Shown here: positions 40,388 to 49,394 of the stretch, one piece after another
Layout of the letters: every line of letters begins with the position of its first letter
How positions within the stretch are numbered: the first letter of the stretch is position 1
Assembly: GCA_002393735.1 (NCBI GenBank)
Contig: DGTK01000013.1
Location: 62,001-126,000 of the forward strand
Origin: Lachnospiraceae bacterium UBA4338
Lineage (GTDB): Bacteria > Bacillota > Clostridia > Lachnospirales > Lachnospiraceae
Reading direction: 5' to 3'
DNA length: 64,000 nucleotides
Position numbers and translations under genes: made by a program
Notes under the pieces: generated by a model
Told to the model about the DNA's origin: nothing
The model's database searches: none
What the model saw: the letters and a program-made list of their open reading frames with translations, nothing else

Positions 40388-42943
40388 TTACTCAATACCC
40401 GTAACTGTGTAATCCTTATCTTCAACTGCTGTCTTAAGCACATCATCAGCAACATCTGAACTTAATGAGACGATTGCTGTGCCATCTTTGTGGCTTACTT
40501 TTGCCTCAATAACGCCGTCGATTTTTTCAAGAGCCTTCTTAACTGTTGCCTCGCAGTGCTCACACATCATGCCTTCAATACTGATTGTTTTTTCCATTTT
40601 CTTAACCTCTTTCTCTTTATTATCAGGCAGGTCCAGTGGGGCCGATGCCTTAATGTGCCTGTCCCTTTTACTGTTATAAATATTCATCAGATTCAATCTT
40701 AACGCATTGCTCACAACGCAGAAACTGGAAAGACTCATGGCTGCCGCTCCCAGCATCGGGCTCATGGTAATGCCCAATATATGGCTGTACACACCTGCTG
40801 CCAGAGGAATCAGTAATATATTATAGAAAAATGCCCAGAACAGGTTCTCCACAATATTCTTATAGGTTTTTCTTGATAACCTTATGGCTGCGGGGACATC
40901 CCTAAGAGTACTTTTCATAAGCACCACATCTGCCGCATCAATAGCCACATCGGTGCCTGCACCTATGGCAATTCCAATATCTGCCGACGTAAGTGCAGGG
41001 GCATCATTAATTCCGTCCCCCACCATGATAACTTTGCCCTTGGTTTTAAGATGAGTTATCATATCAGCCTTGCCTTCAGGAAGCACTCCCGCAACCACAT
41101 CGTCTATGCCCGCTTTTTTGCCCACTGCCTCAGCGGTTTTGACATTGTCCCCTGTAAGCATAACCACTTTAATTCCCAGGTTCTTAAGTTCAGAAACCGC
41201 CAAAGCCGAGTCTTCCTTAACTCCGTCCGTTACTGCTATCAGACCTGCCAGTCTGTCATCGTATGTAAAATATAAAATACTCTTCCCCTCCCGGGAGAGG
41301 CTGTCCGCCTTAAGGATATAATCACTGTCTATCTTTGCATGAGCACTTACATATTTATAGTTGCCGCCCAGAGCCTTGTGTCCTTCAATTATTCCTTCCA
41401 GTCCGTTACCGGGATGAACGGCCCAGTCTGTAGCCTCTAAGCCTTCAATACCCCTTTCCTTTGCATATTCCGTTATTGCCAGGGACAGGGGATGTTCACT
41501 TTTTGCCTCAAGTCCCGCAGTTATTTGGAGAAGTTTTTCCTCAGGCATATCTCCTGCTGGAATCACATCGGTCACCACGGGAGTTCCCCTGGTTACGGTA
41601 CCGGTTTTGTCCAATACCACAATCTGTGCTTTCCCCATCTCCTGTAGGGCTTCGGCATTTTTGAACAGGATTCCGTTTCGAGCACCTATGCCGTTACCCA
41701 CCATAATTGCCACCGGGGTGGCAAGTCCCAGTGCGCAGGGACAACTTACCACCAGCACACATATTCCCCTTGATAAGGCAAGACCGAAGTCCCTTGATAT
41801 AAACATCCATACCAGGGTGGTAATCAGTGAAAGTATTATTACTGCCGGTACAAAAATACCGGATATGGTATCTGCAAGTTTTGCCACAGGAGCCTTGGTT
41901 GCTGCCGCATCACTTACCAGCTGAATGATTTTGGCATAGGATGTATCCTCTCCCACTTTGGAGGCCATGCATTTAATAAATCCCGACTTATTAATGGTGG
42001 CGGAGAATACATTATCTCCGGCATTTTTATCAACGGGGATGCTCTCTCCCGTAAGAGCAGATTCATCCACTGCGCTGCTGCCCTCCACCACAACACCGTC
42101 CACCGGAATGCTCTCCCCCGGACGAACCGTAAAAATATCACCTATATTAACTTCTTCCACATCCACTGAGATTTCCGCCCCCTGCCGAATAACCGTGGCT
42201 TTTTTGGGTGCTAAATGCATAAGGCTTTTCAGAGCATCCGTGGTTTTACCCTTGGAATAGGATTCCAGCATTTTACCCACTGTAATAAGCGCAAGAATCA
42301 TGGCTGCGGATTCATAATATAATTCATTCATATAAACCGCTGCTCCTTCGCTTCCTTCACTCATGGCAGCTTTGGTCATGGCGAAAGTCATGGCAACGCT
42401 GTACACAAAAGAAGCCGAAGAACCCAGAGCAATGAGGGTATCCATGTTGGGAGACAAGTGAAAAAGGCTCTTAAACCCGCTGATAAAAAACTGTTGATTA
42501 ATAACCATTACAATAATGGCAAGAAGCATTTCCGCTAAGGCCATTGCCACATGATTAGACTTAAAAAAAGCCGGAAGTGGCCATCCGAACATCATATGTC
42601 CCATGGAAAGGTACATAAGAATAATGAGAAATATTAAAGATGCTATAAGTCTGTTTCTAAGCACAGGGGTAGTCCTGTCCTTTAGAGCCTCTTCTTCGCT
42701 CTTAAGCCGCGCATTAAGAGAACCTGAAGACTTATTTGTTTCATTAACTTTAACTGCGGCGCCGTATCCCGCATCTTCTACTGCCTTAATAATCTCAGTA
42801 TCCGATGCACTTCCCTCAACGCCCATGGAATTGGTAAGTAATGATACCGAACACGAGTCCACGCCTGCCACCTTGCTCACTGCTTTTTCAACTCTCGCCT
42901 GGCAGGCGGCACAGCTCATTCCGGTAACTGTGTATTGTTTCAT
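40388..42943 (-). CDS. copA: Copper-exporting P1B-type ATPase with N- and C-terminal heavy-metal-associated domains
   Basis: CopA exports Cu(I). The 851-residue protein starts with an HMA domain ([16 protein letters not shown], ~6-21). It has the CPC metal site in VVSCPCALG, the phosphorylated Asp in [10 protein letters not shown], the TGES loop and [10 protein letters not shown]. After the last membrane helices a linker leads to a second HMA domain at ~783-851 ([19 protein letters not shown]). Most CopA proteins carry all HMA domains at the N terminus, so the C-terminal copy looks like a fused copper chaperone (CopZ). A potential internal ribosome site precedes it. Confidence 0.95.
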   Translation of the reverse strand: MKQYTVTGMSCAACQARVEKAVSKVAGVDSCSVSLLTNSMGVEGSASDTEIIKAVEDAGYGAAVKVNETNKSSGSLNARLKSEEEALKDRTTPVLRNRLIASLIFLIILMYLSMGHMMFGWPLPAFFKSNHVAMALAEMLLAIIVMVINQQFFISGFKSLFHLSPNMDTLIALGSSASFVYSVAMTFAMTKAAMSEGSEGAAVYMNELYYESAAMILALITVGKMLESYSKGKTTDALKSLMHLAPKKATVIRQGAEISVDVEEVNIGDIFTVRPGESIPVDGVVVEGSSAVDESALTGESIPVDKNAGDNVFSATINKSGFIKCMASKVGEDTSYAKIIQLVSDAAATKAPVAKLADTISGIFVPAVIILSLITTLVWMFISRDFGLALSRGICVLVVSCPCALGLATPVAIMVGNGIGARNGILFKNAEALQEMGKAQIVVLDKTGTVTRGTPVVTDVIPAGDMPEEKLLQITAGLEAKSEHPLSLAITEYAKERGIEGLEATDWAVHPGNGLEGIIEGHKALGGNYKYVSAHAKIDSDYILKADSLSREGKSILYFTYDDRLAGLIAVTDGVKEDSALAVSELKNLGIKVVMLTGDNVKTAEAVGKKAGIDDVVAGVLPEGKADMITHLKTKGKVIMVGDGINDAPALTSADIGIAIGAGTDVAIDAADVVLMKSTLRDVPAAIRLSRKTYKNIVENLFWAFFYNILLIPLAAGVYSHILGITMSPMLGAAAMSLSSFCVVSNALRLNLMNIYNSKRDRHIKASAPLDLPDNKEKEVKKMEKTISIEGMMCEHCEATVKKALEKIDGVIEAKVSHKDGTAIVSLSSDVADDVLKTAVEDKDYTVTGIE
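40595..40610 (-). promoter_or_regulatory. Candidate internal translation start for a free CopZ-like domain within copA
   Basis: On the minus strand AGAGG (40610-40606) is followed eight bases later by the in-frame ATG (40597-40595) that opens [16 protein letters not shown]. Initiation here would release a 69-residue copper chaperone identical to the C-terminal domain. It could also be the relic of a formerly separate copZ gene. Confidence 0.4.
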
Positions 42944-42945
42944 TT

Positions 42946-44523
42946 TTATCTCCAGTAATGATAAATATTACATCCGTATTTTCCTACCCACATCCCTAAG
43001 TAAGCATCTTCTGTATAGCCAAGACTTTCCATATATTCAGTCTCTGCATCTTCTATTTCTCTTCCGGTAAAATACCAGATTTCATTAAGTCCGGTTCCGT
43101 TTGATTCAGCCTCTGAAGCGATATTAACTGCCGTATCATCATTAACTTCATTATCAGGATAATAAAACGAAAGCACAGTCCATGCCAGATGCTGAACATC
43201 CGTTGCACACATAATGGCATCTTTCGAAGGTTGACCTATGGTTTTAAGTGTTACATTCGTAAAGAGGTTTTCTGTTTTGCAGACACTTCTGTAATATCTG
43301 AAATCAAATAGACCTATGGCGAGCACCATAAATCCAACTGCCATTATTAGTGAGATAACGATACGGCCAAATGTGGTTTTAACCACATTTTTCTCTTTAT
43401 CAGTATCACTCATTTCTTTCTCATCTGTCATAGCCATGTTAACCAGACCTTTAATGCAAAGCATAACAATCATAACCACAAGCGGAACTGCCGGATATGA
43501 ATATCTGCAGGTAAAGAGTGGTCTGATTAAATAACTTACACCATAGGCAAATGTGAAGAATAAAATCAAAGTTATCCAGCAAACAATAAGAGCAATTAAA
43601 TCTTTGTCTAATTTCTTATTCTCAGCCTTGAATCGTATTACGAGTTTTCCTTTTTCCATTTTGAATAATAAAAGAAAAACTGTTGCCACCAAAGCAAATG
43701 TTCCAAGCACCGGAAGCATATGCTTTCCGCCAAAAATAAACTTAAGCGCTTCATTAAACGGATCAGGTGCTTCCATCCACCAGGTTGTTACAACTCCGCT
43801 GGACTGATGGCGAAGCACATTAAGCCATGGCCAGTAAAGAACAAAATATCCAACGATGCAGCCGATTCCATAAAGAAAGGTAAGTTTCTTATTAATTATG
43901 TAATAAACAAGGGATGTTACAAATATTAACAGTCCGCCCGTTACAGCGCCGTAATAATGAGTATATGCAGCAAGTACAGCTAAAAGCGTTAAGGCTATCC
44001 AGTTAAATATTCCGGTTTCTTCTGACTTAATAATGTCATAAGCTGTGAAAGCCTCCCACATAACAAAGAAGAAAGCCAGTGAATACATTCTTATTTCCTG
44101 ATTATATTCAGCGCATACTGCTGAAAGACCTGTAAATGTAATAAAGAAGAATACAGGAATGCTGCCAAGTCTTTTTCTGTATTTTGTTAATGCAAGTATT
44201 ACACCTCCTGCAAATGGCACAACTGAAGCCAGATGATAAACCCAGACTCTGTTTCCAAGAAGCACCGCCCAGAGTTTAATATAAATATAATAAAGTATCG
44301 GGTGGTTATCCCAGTAAAGTACTCTTTGATATATGCCTGCCAGATCTGTATCTCTTACAGTATTAATACTAAATGCTTCATCGCCCCATACAACGCAGTC
44401 CCATATAAGACTTAAGTTAAGAAGTACTACGACTGCTGCAAAAATCCAGATGCCATATTTAAATACAATATTGTAAAAGTAAAACCAGAATCCTTTATTT
44501 TCACTATTTTTACTACCTGTCAT
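42946..44523 (-). CDS. GT39/ArnT-like membrane glycosyltransferase
   Basis: The 525-residue protein has about ten membrane helices and the acidic motif of lipid-linked-sugar transferases early in the chain: [14 protein letters not shown], then [19 protein letters not shown]. This layout is typical of GT-C enzymes of the PMT/ArnT type (GT39). The C-terminal part is soluble ([18 protein letters not shown]). The start overlaps the end of tadA by 11 bases. The acceptor is unknown. Confidence 0.72.
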   Translation of the reverse strand: MTGSKNSENKGFWFYFYNIVFKYGIWIFAAVVVLLNLSLIWDCVVWGDEAFSINTVRDTDLAGIYQRVLYWDNHPILYYIYIKLWAVLLGNRVWVYHLASVVPFAGGVILALTKYRKRLGSIPVFFFITFTGLSAVCAEYNQEIRMYSLAFFFVMWEAFTAYDIIKSEETGIFNWIALTLLAVLAAYTHYYGAVTGGLLIFVTSLVYYIINKKLTFLYGIGCIVGYFVLYWPWLNVLRHQSSGVVTTWWMEAPDPFNEALKFIFGGKHMLPVLGTFALVATVFLLLFKMEKGKLVIRFKAENKKLDKDLIALIVCWITLILFFTFAYGVSYLIRPLFTCRYSYPAVPLVVMIVMLCIKGLVNMAMTDEKEMSDTDKEKNVVKTTFGRIVISLIMAVGFMVLAIGLFDFRYYRSVCKTENLFTNVTLKTIGQPSKDAIMCATDVQHLAWTVLSFYYPDNEVNDDTAVNIASEAESNGTGLNEIWYFTGREIEDAETEYMESLGYTEDAYLGMWVGKYGCNIYHYWR

Positions 44524-44986
44524 TGCGATTTCTTAACTCCTTAAAAAAATTAGTCAGCATGCTACTGCATTCGTCATGGCAAACATCTTTTACCACTTCT
44601 ACCTGATGATTGAATTTATCCACATGGAACATGTCTATTATGGACCCTGCACATCCCGCCTTCGGATTATCACAGGCCATTACAACTTTTGGGATACGCG
44701 CCTGAACTATGGCACCTGCACACATCTGGCAAGGCTCTAAAGTTACATACAAAGTGCAGCCCTCAAGCCTCCAGTCTTCTATCACTTTGGATGCTTTCTT
44801 AATCGCCAGTATCTCGGCATGTGACAAAGCCGACTTATCTGTAATTCGGCGATTGTATGCCCTGGCGATGATTTTGCCCTCGTATACTATGACGCAGCCG
44901 ATTGGCACTTCCCCCAAAGCATAAGCTTTCTTCGCCTGCTTTATGGCCTCCTTCATGAATTTTTCATCATCAGTTAATCTTTTCAT
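44513..44986 (-). CDS. tadA: tRNA-specific adenosine deaminase
   Basis: TadA converts A34 to inosine in tRNA-Arg. The protein carries the zinc deaminase motif SHAEILAIKKAS and PCQMCAGAIVQ. The family start is LTDDEKFMKEAIKQAKKAYA. I take the ATG at 44986 (157 residues), since the TTG at 44995 has no better ribosome site. The normal Shine-Dalgarno seems displaced: AGGAG is found ~45 bases upstream, beyond a GGGGACGG hairpin. The start is therefore uncertain. Confidence 0.92.
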   Translation of the reverse strand: MKRLTDDEKFMKEAIKQAKKAYALGEVPIGCVIVYEGKIIARAYNRRITDKSALSHAEILAIKKASKVIEDWRLEGCTLYVTLEPCQMCAGAIVQARIPKVVMACDNPKAGCAGSIIDMFHVDKFNHQVEVVKDVCHDECSSMLTNFFKELRNRNDR

Positions 44987-44997
44987 TTGACGCAAAA

Positions 44998-45020
44998 GGG
45001 GCCGGCAATAAACCGTCCCC
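44998..45020 (-). repeat. GGGGACGG-type hairpin repeat in the tadA leader
   Basis: On the minus strand GGGGACGGTTTATTGCC then GGCCCC forms a hairpin with GGGG/CCCC and GG/CC pairs. GGGGACGGTT is a word I know from interspersed repeats in Clostridia. It lies between a good AGGAG site and the tadA start. A longer relative is at 46737-46790. Confidence 0.5.
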
Positions 45021-45044
45021 TGTTAATCTCCTAATATCTTAAAA

Positions 45045-45629
45045 TTAATTCATAATCTCTCTTCTAAATACAATAAATGTATGAGGAACTACTGAACTTA
45101 CCTTAGGTTCTCTGTAAATCTTATCCAGTTCCCAACCGGCTGAACCATATCTGTTAAGAAGTTCTTCAAAACTCTCGAAGTCACCGGCCAAGTGACCATG
45201 AGGTCTGTCCTTCTCGGTAAGAATTGTTGTCAGTTCTTCAACCCTGTATTCAAAAGCCTTATTTACAATCCTGTCCAGCTTATTATCCAGTGATGTAACT
45301 GTATCAAGTATCGATACATTAATTGCATCCCTGAGTTCGTTTATTGTGGCCTTTTCAAAAAGATCCGTCTCCTCAATCTTACGCTTCTTTACTATAACTG
45401 TATCATAGCCTTCAGATACTTCCATTATCATCTGCTTGGCCATTTCAACGTTGTCTGCTCTTCTTCTGTATCCCTTCTCATCAAGATAAGCAAGAGCTGC
45501 TGCCATTATGTTATCTTCATTCTTGGCAAGTCCTGTGTCAATTAATTCTTCAGTCTCTGCAACATATGATGTCTGGATTCGGGAATTCTTACGAACCTCA
45601 TCCAGCATGACCTGTTTCATATCCGCCAT
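45045..45629 (-). CDS. Conserved hypothetical protein with DUF4177-like C terminus
   Basis: GGGGGTG six bases before the ATG at 45629 fixes the start. The 194-residue protein has a charged helical N-terminal half (DEVRKNSRIQTSYVAETEE; RKIEETDLFEKATINELRDA) and a short C-terminal domain, EELLNRYGSAGWELDKIY..TFIVFRRE, similar to DUF4177 (small alpha/beta units with GWEL). No membrane helix or catalytic motif is seen. Function unknown. Confidence 0.6.
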   Translation of the reverse strand: MADMKQVMLDEVRKNSRIQTSYVAETEELIDTGLAKNEDNIMAAALAYLDEKGYRRRADNVEMAKQMIMEVSEGYDTVIVKKRKIEETDLFEKATINELRDAINVSILDTVTSLDNKLDRIVNKAFEYRVEELTTILTEKDRPHGHLAGDFESFEELLNRYGSAGWELDKIYREPKVSSVVPHTFIVFRREIMN

Positions 45630-45740
45630 ATTACACACCCCCGTTATTACATTTGCGAATTTAACCTCGCTTTATTAGTATACAACAAACACCAAAAAAA
45701 ACAAACCATTTTTTATGTATTTGCCTTCATGAAAATGTGA

Positions 45741-45746
45741 TATAAT
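45741..45746 (+). promoter_or_regulatory. Perfect -10 box immediately before nrdG2
   Basis: TATAAT at 45741-45746 ends nine bases before the ATG at 45756. A -35 is poor (TTGCCT is 14 bases upstream). If used, the transcript would start at about 45752-45754, practically at the start codon, and no Shine-Dalgarno is seen. Confidence 0.5.
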
Positions 45747-45755
45747 TGGTATGTT

Positions 45756-46478
45756 ATGGAAATACATGGACTTAATAAAACTACATTACTTGACTATCCG
45801 GAACATGTGGCCTGTACTGTGTTCACGGGGCACTGCAATATGCGCTGTCCTTACTGTCAGAACGCAGACCTGGTTTTATATCCGGGAAGTCAGCCGGTTC
45901 TTGATGAAGAAGAGTTCTTTGCATTTTTAAAAAAGAGAGCCTTTTCTTTGGAAGGAGTGTGCATCACAGGAGGGGAGCCTACACTTCAGAAGGATTTAAA
46001 GGATTTTATCAAAAAGATCAAGGAACGCTCTTTAAATGTAAAACTTGATACCAATGGCACCAATCCTGCCCTTCTTAAAGAACTGATTGACGAGAAATTA
46101 ATTGATTACGCTGCCATCGACATAAAGTCTTCTAAAGAAAACTATGGCAAGTGTATGGGAATAGAGAATTACGACACATCGGCTGTGGAAGAAAGTGTAT
46201 CAATTCTTATAAACGGGGATTTGCCATACGAGTTTAGAACAACTGTTGTTAAGGAACTTATGGGCAGAGAAGACTTTGTTTCCATCGGCAACTGGCTTAA
46301 AGGAGCAAAACAGTATTTCCTCCAAAGTTATGAGGAATCCGAAAGAATACTATACAAGGTCGCAAATAATATAGATGAATCAGAAACTGTATTTCATGCT
46401 TATTCAAAAGATGAATTGCAGGATTTTGCAGACATGCTTACAGGCATGGGAATTAATACAAAAGTACGAGGTATTTAA
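45756..46478 (+). CDS. nrdG: Radical SAM anaerobic ribonucleotide reductase activase, NrdG2 type
   Basis: The 240-residue protein has the radical SAM cluster motif FTGHCNMRCPYCQN (C-x3-C-x2-C), GVCITGGEPTLQKDL and VKLDTNGTNP. Together with IHGLNKTTLLDYPEH at the N terminus these match the NrdG2/pyruvate-formate-lyase-activase-like branch. It would install a glycyl radical on an anaerobic enzyme, although no partner reductase is in the window. It is one of few + strand genes and directly precedes the TM1266 gene without a gap. Confidence 0.85.
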   Translation: MEIHGLNKTTLLDYPEHVACTVFTGHCNMRCPYCQNADLVLYPGSQPVLDEEEFFAFLKKRAFSLEGVCITGGEPTLQKDLKDFIKKIKERSLNVKLDTNGTNPALLKELIDEKLIDYAAIDIKSSKENYGKCMGIENYDTSAVEESVSILINGDLPYEFRTTVVKELMGREDFVSIGNWLKGAKQYFLQSYEESERILYKVANNIDESETVFHAYSKDELQDFADMLTGMGINTKVRGI

Positions 46479-46733
46479 ATGACAAGAGTAGCAGTAATGG
46501 CAATCATCGTGGAAAACAGCGAATCAACCGCAACTTTAAATGACCTTTTGCACAAGTACGGTGAATATATAATTGGACGAATGGGGATTCCGTACCGCGA
46601 AAAAAGCATCAATATAATCAGCGTTGCCATTGATGCTCCTCAGGATGTTATATCAGCCTTAACCGGTCAGATTGGTGCCCTTCCAGGCATTAGCGTTAAA
46701 ACCGCCTACTCAGGGGTTATGTCCGAAGAATAA
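46479..46733 (+). CDS. TM1266-family iron-only hydrogenase system regulator
   Basis: The 84-residue protein (VAVMAIIVENSESTATLNDL; YREKSINIISVAIDAPQDV; ALPGISVKTAYSGV) has the ACT-like fold pattern of the TM1266 family, often near [FeFe]-hydrogenase maturation genes. It follows nrdG2 directly. None of HydE, HydF or HydG is in the window. It may sense an amino acid or nickel-like ligand, as in NikR-related ACT domains, but this is inference. Confidence 0.8.
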   Translation: MTRVAVMAIIVENSESTATLNDLLHKYGEYIIGRMGIPYREKSINIISVAIDAPQDVISALTGQIGALPGISVKTAYSGVMSEE

Positions 46734-46736
46734 TGT

Positions 46737-46790
46737 GCCATTGGGGACGGGGGAATGTGCACCTAGATGCATTTTACCCCGTCCCACTTG
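46737..46790. repeat. Palindromic GGGGACGGGG element between convergent genes
   Basis: GGGGACGGGG at 46743 pairs with CCCCGTCCC at 46777-46785. The loop holds a second inverted pair around CACCTAGATG. It begins right after the TAA of the TM1266 gene and forms the last five codons (PSGTG) of the DUF6020 gene on the other strand. It may serve both as a bidirectional terminator and as a repeat element. A related hairpin lies at 44998-45020. Confidence 0.6.
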
Positions 46791-48291
46791 GCTCTTTTCT
46801 GATAGTGAAGAATGCGCTTACCAGTATAAGCGGAAGGCATGTAAACATTGAATAAATATATCTGAATTCTGCATAGACAGGGGTCGAGACAAGTAGTGTT
46901 GCAATAATTGCCAACACAGGAATGCTCATCATTATGGCTCCCCTGTCTTTTCTAATTATTGCGGTATAAAGTGCCACCAGACAAAGCCAGAAATTAAAGC
47001 CTACTGATATGCACAGATTGAGAATTGGAATATTAGTAAACATCATAGCGTAGGCATTAATTGCCCTGTCAAAACCTGCCACCTTGCTGACCTGTCTGAT
47101 TCCCAGAATATTATCTGCTATACTCATATATGCATATCCCGCATCTTTCTCAAGCGAAATCGGAGTATATATCTGCGCAATTATATTATTCTGCGTAAAA
47201 CCAATTGCACCTAAAGAAATGATTCTTAGTACTATTCCAATAAAAAGTGCTCCCGCAACAGTGGCCATCATTTTCTTTGCCTTAAATCTGTAAACGAGCA
47301 GGAGAACCAATCCAAAAAGCACAAGAGCTACTATTCCATTACTACTGAATATACTAACTCCTGCGCCAGATAAAAGCACCACAATATAATTAACCCAGCT
47401 GTTGCCAATACCCTTAAATACCCTGTAGGAATAAAGGGAAAAGACAAGTACCAAGGCAGCGAACGGGGTATCTTTCCATATGGCAAAACTAAAGAGTATA
47501 TGATATGGCATCAAAAGATAAAAAGCATAAATAATTGCTATGCACCATCTCGGCACACCAACTGAAACAAGAGTCATTATCAGAAGAGAAAATGCCAGTG
47601 CCATACAGAATATCGAAAAGTAAGAATAAACCGAAACTGCAAAATTAATATTATTGGCAGGTGAAATGATATTGGCGATATCCATACATGCCTTTATTAT
47701 CAGGGTATGATAGAAAGGATGATGATTGGAATATACGCCTGTCATGGTTTGGGTAATCTGATCCGTAGCATCAGAATTAACTATTCCGGGATACATTCCC
47801 ATGGTCATAATAAGAGAATAAACAACCATAAATGAGAACATGCAGAAGATGAAAATCTCCCAGGATTTCATTTTGCCTTTTTTACCATATATTGAGATTC
47901 TGCCGATGTGGCAGGCGATCATTTTGAAAATATTATATGTGGCATAGTAGGTTCCGATTCCAAGGCTAAGGAATGCAATTATTCCGTATACCGCCTTGAT
48001 TGCCGGATTATCACTGCCCCCCGGAGTTACATACAGATTATAATTTGCGCACAAAACAATTATTGTCATAAGAATGGCAAAAATAACCGTCGTATTTCTC
48101 TCGTAGGTTTTCTTTAAGAAAATAGCATTAATTGCATTGTGGTTACTTATAAAGAAATTAAGGCCCAGAGCCACTAACCCTGCGCCAAATAAAACCAGAT
48201 AAGGTAAATAGGAACCCCTCGCCATGGTAAGCTGACCCATAGCGGCGATAATCATTATAAATTGGATTACTACCCACCATCTGTTCTTCAT
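46774..48291 (-). CDS. DUF6020-like multi-pass membrane protein
   Basis: The 505-residue protein has about 12 membrane helices. The conserved segment MYPGIVNSDATDQITQTM and YSNHHPFYHTLIIKACMD carries Asp and the NHHP motif typical of DUF6020 and related GT-C-fold proteins, suggesting a lipid-linked sugar transferase. The C terminus is fused in frame to the palindromic element. No direct partner is evident. Confidence 0.65.
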   Translation of the reverse strand: MKNRWWVVIQFIMIIAAMGQLTMARGSYLPYLVLFGAGLVALGLNFFISNHNAINAIFLKKTYERNTTVIFAILMTIIVLCANYNLYVTPGGSDNPAIKAVYGIIAFLSLGIGTYYATYNIFKMIACHIGRISIYGKKGKMKSWEIFIFCMFSFMVVYSLIMTMGMYPGIVNSDATDQITQTMTGVYSNHHPFYHTLIIKACMDIANIISPANNINFAVSVYSYFSIFCMALAFSLLIMTLVSVGVPRWCIAIIYAFYLLMPYHILFSFAIWKDTPFAALVLVFSLYSYRVFKGIGNSWVNYIVVLLSGAGVSIFSSNGIVALVLFGLVLLLVYRFKAKKMMATVAGALFIGIVLRIISLGAIGFTQNNIIAQIYTPISLEKDAGYAYMSIADNILGIRQVSKVAGFDRAINAYAMMFTNIPILNLCISVGFNFWLCLVALYTAIIRKDRGAIMMSIPVLAIIATLLVSTPVYAEFRYIYSMFTCLPLILVSAFFTIRKEPSGTG

Positions 48292-48302
48292 ATACTAAAC
48301 CT

Positions 48303-49394
48303 TTAAAATTCGTTATTCTTTTCCTGGTATCTCACATATCTGTCTACCATGGAGGCGATTTTGAAAGTAAGAGCATCATCAAATACACGCACATCCAGGC
48401 CTGTAGACTGTTTGAGTTTATCAATACGGTACATGAGTGTATTTCTGTGAATATATAACTTACGCGCGGTTTCTGATGCGTTGAAGTCGTTGTCCAAAAA
48501 TCCGTTTACTGTATTGATAACTTCAAGGTCCGTATTATCAAGTTCCTCCGAACCATAAACTTCCTTAAGGAAAATCTTGCAGAGATTAACCGGAAGCTGA
48601 TAAATAAGTCTGCCTATGCCAAGACACTCATAAGCATTAATATTTCTTTCAGGATAGAATATCTCGCCAACCTGTGAGGCCATAACAGCTTCCTTATAGG
48701 ACTTGGAAAGTTCCTTGATATTATTAACTATTGTACCATAGCCAACCTTCGCCTTGGTCATAACCTCTGTGTTCATTATGTCTTCAATCACTGCTGCCAC
48801 TTCTTCCATATTCTCCATTGTTTCATCATCTGCAAGCGTATGAACAATAGCTACTTTACTTTCATCTATGGCAACAACATAATCATTATCCTTATTATCG
48901 AAGGCGCTTCTTAACGCAAGCAGCACTTCCTCTTCATCACTTTTCGTGGTTTCAGCAACGAAAACAATTCTTCTTGCGCTGTCTGAAATATTGAGTTCCT
49001 TTGCCCTGTTAAATATATCAATGGCAAGGAGATTATCCAAAAGGAGATTCTGGAAGAATCCTGCATTATCATACTGATCCTTATAAGCCACCAGCAGATG
49101 CTCAAGTTCATTGCAGGCAATGCGGCCGATAATATATCCGTCGGCGTTGGCCGAATGAGAAACCAGCACATAAACAGGCTTTCCTTCATCCTTAACCTTG
49201 AACAAATAATTACCGCTGATAATCTGACTGTCAGCATGGGAATCAAAGAAGCCCTGCAGCATGGCAGTATCCACATTATTATTCTTGAAGGTAGTTGCCA
49301 GAAGCAGTCCTTCAGTATCAATAATCATAAAATCAACTTTTGTAAGTTCTTTCAGTTCATCAATACATGTCTGAATAATCTGTTTAGAAATCAT
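48303..49394 (-). CDS. CdaR/PucR-type transcription regulator
   Basis: The 363-residue protein has an N-terminal sensing domain (LTKVDFMIIDTEGLLLATTF), a GGDEF-like middle domain (KAKVGYGTIVNNIKELSKSY) and the C-terminal PucR helix-turn-helix FNASETARKLYIHRNTLMYR. The domain order is that of CdaR regulators, which respond to sugar acids or other metabolites. The gene overlaps the GH13 gene by 11 bases, so it may control it and be coupled with it. Confidence 0.82.
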   Translation of the reverse strand: MISKQIIQTCIDELKELTKVDFMIIDTEGLLLATTFKNNNVDTAMLQGFFDSHADSQIISGNYLFKVKDEGKPVYVLVSHSANADGYIIGRIACNELEHLLVAYKDQYDNAGFFQNLLLDNLLAIDIFNRAKELNISDSARRIVFVAETTKSDEEEVLLALRSAFDNKDNDYVVAIDESKVAIVHTLADDETMENMEEVAAVIEDIMNTEVMTKAKVGYGTIVNNIKELSKSYKEAVMASQVGEIFYPERNINAYECLGIGRLIYQLPVNLCKIFLKEVYGSEELDNTDLEVINTVNGFLDNDFNASETARKLYIHRNTLMYRIDKLKQSTGLDVRVFDDALTFKIASMVDRYVRYQEKNNEF

